The translations under genes and the position numbers were made by a program. Below the pieces are notes generated by a model, which searched no databases, was not told the origin of the DNA, and saw only the letters and a program-made list of their open reading frames with translations. From NCBI RefSeq assembly GCF_013415105.1, contig NZ_JACCDF010000002.1, positions 372,001 through 436,000 on the forward strand: a stretch of 64,000 nt of DNA, given 5' to 3'. Of the stretch, positions 44,566 to 54,096 are shown piece by piece. The stretch comes from Vreelandella salicampi (GTDB lineage: Bacteria; Pseudomonadota; Gammaproteobacteria; Pseudomonadales; Halomonadaceae). The number at the start of each line of letters is the position of its first letter. The stretch's first letter is position 1.

Positions 44566-46611
44566 ATGCATATCGTCAGCGATTTCCCCCGCAACGTGCA
44601 GGAGGAGGAAGATTGGATCACGCTGGCCGATGGCTGCCGGCTGGCCATACGTATCTGGCGCCCGGTGGATGCCAACAGTGACCCGGTCCCGGCCATCCTT
44701 GAGTACCTGCCTTATCGAAAGCGTGATTTGACCGCGATGCGCGACGCTCAAACGCACACTTACTGGGCTGGCCACGGTTACGCCGGGGTGCGCGTCGATA
44801 TGCGCGGTAGCGGCGAGTCGGATGGCGTGCTGACCGACGAATACTTGCAACAGGAACTCGACGATGGCGTCGAAATTCTGCAATGGCTGGGTCAACAACC
44901 CTGGTGCACAGGTGATGTCGGCATGGTCGGCATTTCCTGGGGCGGGTTCAATGGCCTGCAGATTGCAGCACTGCAACCGCCCGAGCTGAAAGCCGTCATC
45001 ACGCTGTGCTCGACCGATGATCGCTATGCCGATGACGTCCACCACATGGGCGGCTGCCTACTCGGCGACAATCTTTCATGGGCCTCGACCATGTTCGATG
45101 GCAACACCTGTCCACCTGACCCGCAGCTGGTCGGTGAGCGCTGGCGGGATATGTGGATGGAGCGCCTGGAGGGAAGCGGACTGTGGCTGGCTACTTGGCT
45201 CCAGCATCAGCGCCGTGACGACTATTGGAAGCATGGCTCGGTGTGCGAGGATTTCTCGCGCATTCGCTGCCCCGTCTATGCCGTTAGCGGCTGGGCGGAT
45301 GGCTACTGCAATGCCGTGTTCCGTTTGCTTGATGGGCTCGACGTGCCACGCAAAGGCTTAGTTGGCCCCTGGTCGCACAAGTACCCCCACCTGGGGGTGC
45401 CGGGACCGGCCATCGGCTTTTTACAGGAGTCGCTGCGCTGGTGGGACTATTGGTTGAAGGGCAAGGAAACGGGCATCATGGACGAGCCGATGCTGCGTGT
45501 ATGGATGCAGGATTCGGTGCCACCGTCGGCCCGCTACGAGGAACGACCGGGGCGTTGGGTGGCCGAACCTAGCTGGCCGTCGCCGCGGATTGAGCCGACG
45601 CACTTTCGCCTCACCAGCGGTCACGATCTGACGCCTGCTCCTCAGGGCCCCGAGGCTTTTGAAGCGGACGATGACGATGTGCCTCTTAGCGTGCGTTCGC
45701 CGCTGTCGGTCGGGCTGTATGCCGGCAAGTGGTGTTCTTATAACGCGCCGCCGGATTTGCCTCACGATCAACGCGATGAGGATGGCGGCTCGTTGATCTT
45801 CCAGACAGCGCGACTCAATCAAGACATCGAGATTTGCGGGCAGCCCGTTGTTGAACTCGACATCGAAGCCGACCAGCCGGTGGCGATGGTGGCGGTAAGG
45901 CTCAGCGATATTGCGGAAGACGACAAGGCGACCCGGATTACCTATGGGCTTTTGAACCTGACCCACCGTGACAGTGACGAATTTCCCGAGCCTTTAGAGC
46001 CCGGCAAGCGTTATCGCGTGCGCGTACTGCTTAAACATATCGCGCAACACTTTCCTGTGGGTCACGCCATACGGCTTTCGCTCTCGACCAGCTACTGGCC
46101 CCTGGCCTGGCCGTCGCCAGAGCCCGTCAAGCTGACCGTGCATCCTGCCAGTTGCCGACTGATCCTGCCGTGTCGCGAACCCCAGCCTCATGAAGAAGCC
46201 GCGCTGCCAGCCTTCGGCCCGCCGGAGGCAGCGCCGCCGCTCGCGGTGACCCTGATCCAGCCGAGCCAGGAAGCCTGGCGCGTGATACGTGACCTGGCCA
46301 AGGATCAGACCACGCTCGAAGTCATCAACGACGAAGGGACTTTCCGGATCGACGACATTGATCTGGAGTTATCGTCTCGGGTGACCGAGCGCTACACCTA
46401 CTCCTACGGCAACTACGATAGCCTGAGCGGCTGGACCGAGTGGGAGCGCAGCTTTCGGCGCGGCGACTGGATGGTGCGCAGCGTGACCCGAACCTTAATG
46501 ACGTCCAACGCCACGAGCTTTCGCTTGCGCGCGACCATGGATGCCTACGAAGGCGAGAGCCGGGTGTTTTCCAAGAGCTGGGACGAGGAAATTCCCCGCG
46601 ACCTTGTTTGA
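44566..46611 (+). CDS. CocE/NonD-family hydrolase (S15-like X-Pro dipeptidyl-peptidase fold)
   Basis: A 681-residue alpha/beta hydrolase without signal peptide. N-terminal WITLADGCRLAIRIWRPVD, YLPYRKRD, VRVDMRGSGESDG, nucleophile Ser in GMVGISWGGFNGLQ, a likely catalytic Asp in AVSGWADGYCNAV and His in GPWSHKYPHLG, then the C-terminal jelly-roll domain of the family (about 380-670). Such enzymes hydrolyse esters or amino-acid amides/peptides. It follows the ATP-grasp gene on the same strand, so the pair may make and break the same amide or ester bond. Exact substrate unknown. Confidence 0.88.
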   Translation: MHIVSDFPRNVQEEEDWITLADGCRLAIRIWRPVDANSDPVPAILEYLPYRKRDLTAMRDAQTHTYWAGHGYAGVRVDMRGSGESDGVLTDEYLQQELDDGVEILQWLGQQPWCTGDVGMVGISWGGFNGLQIAALQPPELKAVITLCSTDDRYADDVHHMGGCLLGDNLSWASTMFDGNTCPPDPQLVGERWRDMWMERLEGSGLWLATWLQHQRRDDYWKHGSVCEDFSRIRCPVYAVSGWADGYCNAVFRLLDGLDVPRKGLVGPWSHKYPHLGVPGPAIGFLQESLRWWDYWLKGKETGIMDEPMLRVWMQDSVPPSARYEERPGRWVAEPSWPSPRIEPTHFRLTSGHDLTPAPQGPEAFEADDDDVPLSVRSPLSVGLYAGKWCSYNAPPDLPHDQRDEDGGSLIFQTARLNQDIEICGQPVVELDIEADQPVAMVAVRLSDIAEDDKATRITYGLLNLTHRDSDEFPEPLEPGKRYRVRVLLKHIAQHFPVGHAIRLSLSTSYWPLAWPSPEPVKLTVHPASCRLILPCREPQPHEEAALPAFGPPEAAPPLAVTLIQPSQEAWRVIRDLAKDQTTLEVINDEGTFRIDDIDLELSSRVTERYTYSYGNYDSLSGWTEWERSFRRGDWMVRSVTRTLMTSNATSFRLRATMDAYEGESRVFSKSWDEEIPRDLV

Positions 46612-46643
46612 GTGTTGATGTTTGAGGCCAGTTTTATCAACGT

Positions 46644-47732
46644 TCAGCTTAAGTGGTTGTCCCAGCTAAGGTTAAGAGCTTCAAGTTGTTGAGGGGCAGA
46701 ACCGTCACCTGGCACACGGTAAATAGCACCAAGACCTGATGAGACCCAGAAACCGCCTTGTCTATCGGGCAAAGCACCTGCGGCATCACGCAAAGAGTGG
46801 CTTGCGACCAAGCGCCCGTCATCAAGATCAAGAAGGAGCGCGCGATGACCGCGTGGTGCCGTTGCTAGGGCGCGATGGGCATCCGGTGCTATGGCGATAC
46901 TCGCGATATAGTGACGCAGCTCATCGGTCAGTTCGTCGGGTAAAGAAATTTCGTTGTACGTACCCTGTGGGCTACGGAAAGCCAATAAAGGGCGTCTCTC
47001 CCAAGCAGGCCCTTGGAATTGGTAGCCCGCGATCACGCTGCCGTCGGGCGCTATGTCCAGGTGCCGGCAGCTTAGCTGATGGTGACTCGGTGCATGGCGT
47101 TCTAGAATCGTGCCGCTCCGGCGGTCGACGAGCAACAACGCCGGGGCCATGTCGTCGAGGTTGAGTTTCACCCGGTCGTAATCCGGGTGAGTCCGGATGC
47201 CACCCAGGCCGATCGCCAATGTCTCACCATCGGGCATCAGGCGTAATTCATGGGGTCCGATACCGGCGAGATCAATATCGCCATGTAGAGAGTAACCTTG
47301 CTCCGCATCGAAGACGCTAATAAGGCCAGCGCCATCATGGATACGATTAGCCGTTGCATAGAGATAACGGCCATCCGGTGAGTATGTGCCATGGCCGTAA
47401 AAGTGATACCCGCTTCTGGCTTCGATACGGGTAATTTCCCGGCGTTCGTTTGCATCCAGCACATGAAAGGAACGCCCTGGACGTCGGGCAAACAGCGCTA
47501 CCTGGGGGTGCCCCGGGCGGCGGCAACCACTGTGGCAGCGTTCTGATACGCCGATTCTAAAGTGCTCACCGGTGGCCGGCTGATAGCCCAGGATCTGGTG
47601 GCCTTGGGCGTCGTCTACGGCGCTCCATAGCCAGGAGCTACTGGAGTCAGAATGCGACCAGCCTAGCGGGTGGAGGCTCAGCGTACTGATGCCGGCGAGC
47701 GCCGCTTTGATAAAATCGCGTCGCCTTAGCAT
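46644..47732 (-). CDS. DUF1513 beta-propeller-like protein with twin-arginine signal
   Basis: A 362-residue protein. The N-terminus MLRRRDFIKAALAGIS is a twin-arginine export signal, so it is exported folded. The rest is rich in repeated strands with motifs such as FYGHGTYSPDGRYLYATAN and GPHELRLMPDGETLAIGLGG, as in WD/propeller proteins of DUF1513. It ends the imelysin cluster, 1-2 bases after the second imelysin gene. The same set (imelysin, di-haem protein, imelysin, DUF1513) occurs in other gammaproteobacteria as an iron-responsive unit. Function unknown. Confidence 0.86.
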   Translation of the reverse strand: MLRRRDFIKAALAGISTLSLHPLGWSHSDSSSSWLWSAVDDAQGHQILGYQPATGEHFRIGVSERCHSGCRRPGHPQVALFARRPGRSFHVLDANERREITRIEARSGYHFYGHGTYSPDGRYLYATANRIHDGAGLISVFDAEQGYSLHGDIDLAGIGPHELRLMPDGETLAIGLGGIRTHPDYDRVKLNLDDMAPALLLVDRRSGTILERHAPSHHQLSCRHLDIAPDGSVIAGYQFQGPAWERRPLLAFRSPQGTYNEISLPDELTDELRHYIASIAIAPDAHRALATAPRGHRALLLDLDDGRLVASHSLRDAAGALPDRQGGFWVSSGLGAIYRVPGDGSAPQQLEALNLSWDNHLS

Positions 47733-47733
47733 G

Positions 47734-48774
47734 TTAGTCTCCGTCGCTTGAGTTGAATCCTCGGGTGAGACCTAGTGCTGTGACGACCTCGCGACTTAGC
47801 CTGTTTAACTGTCCCACATTGATATAGAGGCGTTGAAGGTCAGCAAAGGCATCTGGATCCTCTAAAGCGGGGGCTAGTCCTGCACCCATTTGGTTGGCTT
47901 GGCGCCGGGCGTCATCCAGTGCCTCGGCAAATGTGTCGGCCAGGCGTTGCTGACCGGCATCGTTCAGCAGGGTACGCAGGCCTGGCAGGAAGATGTCGTC
48001 TAAGCCGACGAGGCTGGCCGCGATTAATTTGATCGAACGCTCACTGCGCCAGGCTTCCGCAAGGTAAGCGTTGGCAGCTGAGCCTGCTAGCCCTATCGGC
48101 TGCGCAAGGCGTTTGGTTTCCAGGGTGTCTAGCGTCTGAAAGCCAGCCTCCAGTGTCGCGGCCGTATAACTTTGGGTGTCTCGATAGTGCTCCCCGAAGG
48201 TTTGCCAGTCGTGTTGCAATGCTTGGGTTGTAGCGGCTAGATGGGTACTAATGGCCAACAAAAGGTCACAGGCCTTGGGCTCAGCTAAGGCGCCAGGCTC
48301 GCTCAGACGCTCGTCGAAAAGCAGGTACTCCATTGCGGGGAAGCCCTGAATGGCGACGCTATCATTGGCGATGGCCTCGATACTTGGCGACGTGTCGGCC
48401 TTTAGCCAATTCTCTACCTTGCGTCCTACGAGATTCTTGCGGTCAGGCCAGAACTGTATCTGCCAGGCGCGGCTTTGCTGCTCAATCGGACCGAAGTTAA
48501 CGAAGCGCACCCGCTGCCAGGATTGGTAGGCGTCTAACCAGCTCGCCTCCAACGTCGCGCGGCTTTCGGAACTGGATGTTTCGCAGTAATTAGACGCATG
48601 GGTGGCAAGCGCCTGTGTCTCAGTGGCAAGTTGGGAGTAACCTTCTCCAATCGCTTCATGCCAACGATCCCGGGCCGGCGCTTGCTCAGAGGCGGCCACT
48701 AAGGGGGCGGTGGCTAAGAGGATGGCCGCTAGGCCAAAACGCCCCAGATGCTGGCTTACAAATGCGTAATTCAT
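47734..48774 (-). CDS. Imelysin-family periplasmic protein, second copy with altered GxHxxE motif
   Basis: A 346-residue exported protein, signal peptide about 1-28 ending LVAASE. All-helical imelysin fold: WHEAIGEGYSQLATETQALA, SWLDAYQSWQRVRFVNFGPIEQ. The motif normally GxHxxE reads GFPAMEYLLFDE: His is Pro. The imelysin on the same operon (50261-51541) keeps GYHAIE. This copy may have lost metal binding or belong to a paralogue group without it. It is adjacent by one base to the di-haem gene. Confidence 0.87.
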   Translation of the reverse strand: MNYAFVSQHLGRFGLAAILLATAPLVAASEQAPARDRWHEAIGEGYSQLATETQALATHASNYCETSSSESRATLEASWLDAYQSWQRVRFVNFGPIEQQSRAWQIQFWPDRKNLVGRKVENWLKADTSPSIEAIANDSVAIQGFPAMEYLLFDERLSEPGALAEPKACDLLLAISTHLAATTQALQHDWQTFGEHYRDTQSYTAATLEAGFQTLDTLETKRLAQPIGLAGSAANAYLAEAWRSERSIKLIAASLVGLDDIFLPGLRTLLNDAGQQRLADTFAEALDDARRQANQMGAGLAPALEDPDAFADLQRLYINVGQLNRLSREVVTALGLTRGFNSSDGD

Positions 48775-50187
48775 TTACAGCGACTCCAGAAAACGGATCA
48801 ATGCATCACGACGTGTTTGCGGTAACGCTCGATAACCTGCGGTGGCTGTCTCAGCTTCACCCGCGTGCCAAAGAATGGCTTCTTCCAATGTGCGGGCACG
48901 ACCGTCGTGCAGGAAACCCGCTTGGGGATTGACTGACTGGGCCAGGCCGATGCCCCATAGAGGCGGAGTGCGCCATTCGCGACCGGTGGCTTCAAACTCT
49001 GGGCGACCGTCTGCAAGACCCTCGCCCATATCGTGAAGCAGTAGATCGCTATAAGGCCACAGGGTTTGACCTGCAAGGGCTTGGCGTACACCGTCCTTGG
49101 CCGTTTGCTGACGTGGTGTATGGCAAGCCGCACAACCAAGGGCATTGAAGGTTTCGGCGCCGGCGCGTACCGCCGGGTCATTCAGATCACGACGCTTAGG
49201 TACTGCCAAGCTGGATGCGTAAAACGTCACGAAATCGGCAATCTTGTCGCTAACCTCGGGTGTTCCGCCATTGGGTAGGGCATCGCATTTTTGGCTCGGC
49301 ATGCAATCGGTGTTTGGTACCAAGTTCGAGGTTAGGCCCATATCGCCAGCGAAGGCACCAAGGCTTTGCTGTTCAATGGTCGGCTTACCGGCTTTCCAGC
49401 CGAATCGACCGAGCACGGTTTCCTCGCGGCGTTGATCCCAGACCTGGTTGGTACGCCCGGAGATACCGTCACCATCAGTGTCATCAGGGTCGGCGGCGGC
49501 TTCAATGGCAGCGGCCGGAATCGCTTCGAGGAGCCCCAGGCCTATCATCGGCGGCGCCACCCGAGGTGAAGTCAACAAGTTCTCGGGCAGAGGTCCATAG
49601 GCGGGGTTGGCAATGTGATAGTCAGGAACGCGTAGCGATACGACCTCACCATCATCAAGGGTTACCTCGCGCTCGGAATAACTTATCTGCAATTCAGCCT
49701 CGGCCTCGGAGCCGGTAATCGCGGCAGTCTGCAGTTGACCGCCATAGTTCGGCACGGGGTTTACCCCCATGCGAGACAGCGTTTCGGGGTCGGCATCCTC
49801 GGAAGGTAGCGATAAACGCAGAAAGAGGGAAACGGCGCGCTCATCGCCGCTCGGCGGATGTCCACGCCCATCTTTGATATGACAGCCCTGACAGCTGTTG
49901 GTGTTCAGCAGGGGGCCGAGACCGTCACGGGCGGCGGTGCTGGCGGGGGCTTCTACCCAAGGATTGCGGAAGAAGCTGTTACCGACGCTGAAGTCCAACC
50001 GCTTGGTCATGGCCATATTGCCAAGCGGCAAGGAATAGGCGTTATGGTCGAATTGGGCCACGGAGCCTTGGCCGCCGCTATCAGGGGTGCTCTGAATAGG
50101 CGGTGCTGCATTAGCCTGGCTCGATAGGCTAGCGAGCAGTGCGACGGCGATAAGAGAGGTAGTAGTACAAGAAAAACGAATCATCAT
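48775..50187 (-). CDS. Di-haem cytochrome c-type oxidoreductase (DUF1111)
   Basis: A 470-residue exported protein, signal peptide about 1-27 ending SQANA. Two CxxCH haem sites: CQGCH (about residue 98) and CAACH (about residue 356). The C-terminal half has WRTPPLWGIGLAQSVN and FLHDGRARTLEEAILWHAGEA, typical of MauG/peroxidase-like di-haem thiol-oxidoreductase proteins. It lies between the two imelysin genes and probably serves iron or redox handling with them in the periplasm. Confidence 0.9.
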   Translation of the reverse strand: MMIRFSCTTTSLIAVALLASLSSQANAAPPIQSTPDSGGQGSVAQFDHNAYSLPLGNMAMTKRLDFSVGNSFFRNPWVEAPASTAARDGLGPLLNTNSCQGCHIKDGRGHPPSGDERAVSLFLRLSLPSEDADPETLSRMGVNPVPNYGGQLQTAAITGSEAEAELQISYSEREVTLDDGEVVSLRVPDYHIANPAYGPLPENLLTSPRVAPPMIGLGLLEAIPAAAIEAAADPDDTDGDGISGRTNQVWDQRREETVLGRFGWKAGKPTIEQQSLGAFAGDMGLTSNLVPNTDCMPSQKCDALPNGGTPEVSDKIADFVTFYASSLAVPKRRDLNDPAVRAGAETFNALGCAACHTPRQQTAKDGVRQALAGQTLWPYSDLLLHDMGEGLADGRPEFEATGREWRTPPLWGIGLAQSVNPQAGFLHDGRARTLEEAILWHAGEAETATAGYRALPQTRRDALIRFLESL

Positions 50188-50260
50188 GAGGCCTTGTGCT
50201 TAACGACACAAGCCGCCACCAGCAGAGCTGATGGCGGCCATAGGAGATGCTGGGCCAGAT

Positions 50261-51541
50261 TTAGAAAGCGTGGCCGGCATCGTCTGGCTGAAGCTGGGTC
50301 AACCCAAGCGTATCGGCTGCTTGCTCGATAGAGTTAGTCTGAATCACCAGCGCCATAATGGCGTCGTTGATCAGCGAAGCGCCGGTTTCGTTACTTGGTG
50401 CGATCATCATATCGAAAGCCATGGGCGAGCTTTCGGCTTCTGCTGCTAGCTTGATATCGTTCAGCTCGGCCATCGAAGCGTTGAGCTGGTTACGTAGAGT
50501 GGCGTCGAGTTCAGGGTCTGTTTCGGCCAACAGATCTGAGAGTGAGGGACCCTCAACGACGCTGCCATCTAGCCGCTTGTATTCGCCAAGATAGACGTTC
50601 TGGACGCCCATGCCGTTATAGAAGTGGGAGTTGTGGGTATTGTCGCTGAAGCAGTCGTGTTCGTCCTCATAGGAGTTAGCTTCCAGTGCGACCTTCATGC
50701 GCTCACCAGCCAATTCTCCTAGCGATAGCGAGCCCATACCGAAGAGCATGCGGCGCAGGCCTTCCTGAGCCGGTTCGGCGAGGAATGCCTGTCGATAGGT
50801 TCCTTCCTGAGCGGGAGCCCACTGGGCGACCATCCACTCCAAATCGTAAACCAATAGATCAGAAACGGCGTCTAGATAGTCGCGGCGACGTTCGCAGCTG
50901 CCGCCCGTGCACTCTTCTCCCGCCATATAATCTGTGGCAGGGCGCTCACCATTGCCCGCATCAAAACCATTCAGATCCTGGCCCCAGAGTAAGAATTCGA
51001 TAGCGTGATAGCCAGTGGCCACGTTGGCTTCGGAACCCCCAATCTCGTTCAGATCAGCAAGCAGATTGGGCGTTATGTTACTGACATCCAGCGTTTCGCC
51101 GCCGATTTCAATGGCGGTGTTGGCCACGATATTGGCCGTTGCGCCAGCATTGCCAAGCTCATGCTGATAATCGCTGGAGGCGACGTAATCGATCATACCC
51201 TCATCTAGAGGCCAAGCGTTGAGTTGCCCTTCCCAGTTGTCGACCACGGAATTACCGAAGCGAAATACCTCACTCTGCTGGTAGGGCACACGTGCCTGAA
51301 GCCAAGCTTGCCGGGCAGCGGCAAGGGTCTCGGCGGAAGGCGCCTCAAGCAAGGCGTCAATGCGTGTATTCAGGGTCTGGGCGCTGGTGCGGGCATCCTC
51401 AAAGGTTGCGTGGGCAATATCTGCATAGTGGCTCACCACTGACTCGGGCGTTACCGCCGTGTTAGCTAAGGCACTGACTGGCAGGAGTGAGCCTAGAGCA
51501 ATGGCAAGGTACAGTGGTTTTCGGGTGAGAGGGGCTAGCAT
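50261..51541 (-). CDS. Imelysin-family iron-regulated protein (IrpA/IcmP-like)
   Basis: A 426-residue protein starting at ATG 51541 after AGGATGACGAA; the frame open to 51658 is not preferred since the signal peptide (LAIALGSLLPVSALA) follows 51541. Family motif GxHxxE is intact in GYHAIEFLLWGQDL; further motifs are RVPYQQSEVFRFGNSVVDNWEGQLNAWPLDEGMIDYV and HDCFSDNTHNSHFYNGMGVQNVYLGEY. Imelysins of this type (IcmP, IrpA) are iron-regulated periplasmic or outer-membrane proteins. First gene of a four-gene unit. No convincing Fur box was found upstream. Confidence 0.92.
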   Translation of the reverse strand: MLAPLTRKPLYLAIALGSLLPVSALANTAVTPESVVSHYADIAHATFEDARTSAQTLNTRIDALLEAPSAETLAAARQAWLQARVPYQQSEVFRFGNSVVDNWEGQLNAWPLDEGMIDYVASSDYQHELGNAGATANIVANTAIEIGGETLDVSNITPNLLADLNEIGGSEANVATGYHAIEFLLWGQDLNGFDAGNGERPATDYMAGEECTGGSCERRRDYLDAVSDLLVYDLEWMVAQWAPAQEGTYRQAFLAEPAQEGLRRMLFGMGSLSLGELAGERMKVALEANSYEDEHDCFSDNTHNSHFYNGMGVQNVYLGEYKRLDGSVVEGPSLSDLLAETDPELDATLRNQLNASMAELNDIKLAAEAESSPMAFDMMIAPSNETGASLINDAIMALVIQTNSIEQAADTLGLTQLQPDDAGHAF

Positions 51542-51980
51542 TTCGTCATCCTGTGTTTGTTTTTGGCAAATGAAGTCGCCAATTGAGGGGGCGCAGATAA
51601 GATTATGTCTATACGGTAATCTAACTTTTTCGTATCTGCAAACAGGAATTAGTTCCATTGGTGGATTTTACAGTGTGATATCAATGGATAGTAGGGGTAT
51701 GTCTGACAGCGGATTGAAGAAGTCTCAGCTTACTCGTCTTTAACCGAGATCAATCGTGAGCCGGATGAGGAAGTCAGTGCTGGTTGCCGTGTGATTGACT
51801 ATCTTAGACGCAGCACAAAGGAAAAGGTGAGTGGGCTAACGCACAGACGATATTTTGCCACAAAACTATGTGGACAACGCTTCGTTCGACGGCATGGACT
51901 CCAATCCAAGTAAGCAGCCCAACCAACAAACAGTTGCGCTGACTAATCATTGTTGTCAGTCATACCAAAAGGGTGAAAAT
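51542..51980. other. Intergenic region between the imelysin cluster and the DUF1622 gene
   Basis: About 439 bases, visibly more AT-rich than its neighbours. It should hold the divergent promoters. Two short open stretches occur: one in frame with DUF1622 (from 51855, low-complexity start) and one at 51707-51913 without a start codon; neither resembles a known family. No Fur-type palindrome is clear. Confidence 0.35.
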
Positions 51981-52328
51981 TTGCTAGAAATCGTAAAGCC
52001 AATGGCAGAGTGGGGCGTAGCAACGATGGAGCTACTTGGTATCTTCATTATTATTGGGTTCGCACTCTATGCTTTGATCATTGAGCCGATTATTTTACTC
52101 AAGCAGAATAAAAACGAACCAATTTTTTATCAGGTCCGCCAGCGTCTGGGTAGAGGTATTCTGCTCGGCTTGGAATTCCTTGTCGCAGCCGACATCATTC
52201 ATACTGTCGCCGTTGAATTGACATTCAAAACGGTCGGTATATTAGCCATTGTCGTACTAATACGTACCTTCCTGAGTTTTTCGTTGGAAGCTGAACTGAC
52301 TGGCCATTGGCCTTGGCAAAAAAAGTAA
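51981..52328 (+). CDS. DUF1622 small membrane protein
   Basis: A 115-residue protein with three hydrophobic helices (about 17-38, 63-80 and 86-105). It follows the DUF1622 pattern: short acidic N-terminus, EWGVATMELLGIFIIIGF, then QVRQRLGRGILLGLEFLVAADIIHTV, and VVLIRTFLSFSLEAEL before a polar end. A TTG at 51981 preceded by AAGGGTG gives the family's usual length; a longer frame from 51855 exists. It stands before the BCCT gene on the same strand, with about 155 bases between. Function unknown. Confidence 0.75.
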   Translation: MLEIVKPMAEWGVATMELLGIFIIIGFALYALIIEPIILLKQNKNEPIFYQVRQRLGRGILLGLEFLVAADIIHTVAVELTFKTVGILAIVVLIRTFLSFSLEAELTGHWPWQKK

Positions 52329-52482
52329 TGGAAGATAGCGGACAACGTGCTCTCAACGGTAGCTTCCACTTACTGGTGACGCCTTGGAAGGCCGCTCTCG
52401 GGGCCAGCATTGAAATGCTGACTCCTTCGGGCGCGGTGAAACGTCAACAGGCCCTAGTTTTTTGTAGATTTTTTCTGAAGAA

Positions 52483-54096
52483 ATGGAGGCTGATGTGCTA
52501 GAACGGCTGCAACGCCGACTAGGGTTGCAGACTATTCCCGGGGTGTTTTTTACCTCCGCCGGGGTAGCTGCGCTGTTTGTCGCCCTGGCGATCCCGTTTG
52601 ACCAGGCTGTGGCCGAGTATTTTGGTCGGCTCACTGGTTGGGTGGCGAAAAATCTGGGCTGGTTCTACATTCTTGCGGTTACCTCTCTTCTGGTATTTCT
52701 GCTGGCTCTGGCGGTAAGCCGCTATGGCAACATTCGCCTGGGAACCGACGACAGCCGACCCGACTATTCCAATCTGACTTGGTTTACCATGCTGTTTGCT
52801 GCCGGCATTGGCACCATTCTGATGTTCTGGGGCGTGGCAGAGCCGGTTTCCCACTTTGCCAATCCGCCTTTTGACGGCGTGAAGCCGGGATCGGAACGGG
52901 CCGCCAGCGATGCCATGACCGTGGCGCTTTATCACTTCGGCCTGCATACCTGGACCATCTTTGCCATGCCGGGGCTGGCGATTGGTTACTTTGCTTACCG
53001 TCACAACCTGCCTATGCGTATCAGCAGTTTGTTCTACCCAATTCTCGGGAAGCGGGCGTTCGGACCCTGGGGCTGGGCGGTCGATGTGGTGGCGGTTCTC
53101 GGCACCCTGTTTGGTGTGGCCACGTCGCTTGGGCTGGGTGCCCTGCAACTGAACAGTGGCCTGAATTATCTGTTTGGTTTGCCCTCGTCAGGCCCGGTTC
53201 AGGTTGTGCTTATCGCCATTATTACCTGTATCGCGGCGACCTCTGTGGCTCTCGGGCTGGACAAGGGGGTCCGTCGGCTGTCCCAGGCCAACATTGTGTT
53301 GGCCATGGCGCTGCTGGCATTCGTGCTAACCGCCGGACCCACCGTGTTTATTGCTGAGGGAATGGTCCAGAGTGTGGGTGATTACCTTCATGAATTGCCC
53401 TGGCTGGCTTTCTGGACGCAAACCTTCAGTGAAACCGACTGGCAGCGGCAGTGGACCCTGTTCTATTGGGCCTGGACCATTTCCTGGGCGCCCTATGTCG
53501 GAATCTTTATCGCCCGGATTTCCCGGGGGCGGACCATCCGCGAGTTTATCGCCGGGGTTCTGTTTGCCCCCACGGCCTTCACGCTGGTGTGGTTTGGCAT
53601 CTTCGGCTTGTCGGCTATCCAGGCCGAGATGAGCACTCAGGCTGAACTGGCAGAACAAGTGCAGCAAGATCCCTCGGTGGCTATTTTCGCTTTCCTCGAC
53701 ACCTTCCCGCTTGCAGACGTGGCATCGGCCTTGAGTGTGGTCATTATCGTTATCTTCTTCACCACGTCGTCTGATTCCGCCTCCCTTGTGATCGATATGT
53801 TGACCCGGCGCGATGATCAACCTTCTTTGGTACGCCAACGTATTTTCTGGGCGGCGGCGCAGGGCATTATTGCTGCCACCCTATTGCTGGCCGGAGGGTT
53901 GGATGCATTGCAGAACGTGATTACGTCCCTGGGCCTACCTTTCTGTATTCTTCTGATTTTCATGGCGGTAGCTCTTTTCAGGGCATTGAGCGCGGATTAT
54001 CGGGGCTACAGTGTGGATGAGCTTGTACGGGGGCGGGCCTTCCCAGAAGTAGAGGCCACCTCTGAAACCCAACAGGAGAACGAGCATGTATCGTAA
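52483..54096 (+). CDS. BCCT-family betaine/choline/carnitine carrier
   Basis: A 537-residue carrier with twelve predicted helices. BCCT features: GIGTILMFWGVAEPVSHFANPPF, the aromatic-rich motif WTLFYWAWTISWAPYVGIFIARISRGRTIREF, and TTSSDSASLVIDML. Imports quaternary-ammonium compatible solutes with sodium or protons. The N-tail is only about 20 residues, shorter than in the decayed BCCT at 17786. It overlaps a universal stress protein gene by 11 bases, which suggests that the stress protein regulates the carrier, as described for TeaD with the TeaABC ectoine transporter of Halomonas. Ligand not assignable. Confidence 0.92.
   Translation: MEADVLERLQRRLGLQTIPGVFFTSAGVAALFVALAIPFDQAVAEYFGRLTGWVAKNLGWFYILAVTSLLVFLLALAVSRYGNIRLGTDDSRPDYSNLTWFTMLFAAGIGTILMFWGVAEPVSHFANPPFDGVKPGSERAASDAMTVALYHFGLHTWTIFAMPGLAIGYFAYRHNLPMRISSLFYPILGKRAFGPWGWAVDVVAVLGTLFGVATSLGLGALQLNSGLNYLFGLPSSGPVQVVLIAIITCIAATSVALGLDKGVRRLSQANIVLAMALLAFVLTAGPTVFIAEGMVQSVGDYLHELPWLAFWTQTFSETDWQRQWTLFYWAWTISWAPYVGIFIARISRGRTIREFIAGVLFAPTAFTLVWFGIFGLSAIQAEMSTQAELAEQVQQDPSVAIFAFLDTFPLADVASALSVVIIVIFFTTSSDSASLVIDMLTRRDDQPSLVRQRIFWAAAQGIIAATLLLAGGLDALQNVITSLGLPFCILLIFMAVALFRALSADYRGYSVDELVRGRAFPEVEATSETQQENEHVS

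Noticed and set aside
51542..51700. A Fur box upstream of the imelysin cluster
   Set aside because: Only loose GATAAGATTATG-like matches were seen, not a convincing palindrome.
51707..51913. An unbroken 68-codon plus-strand stretch before DUF1622 as a possible gene remnant
   Set aside because: It has no start codon with a ribosome binding site and no family resemblance; chance is the simplest explanation.
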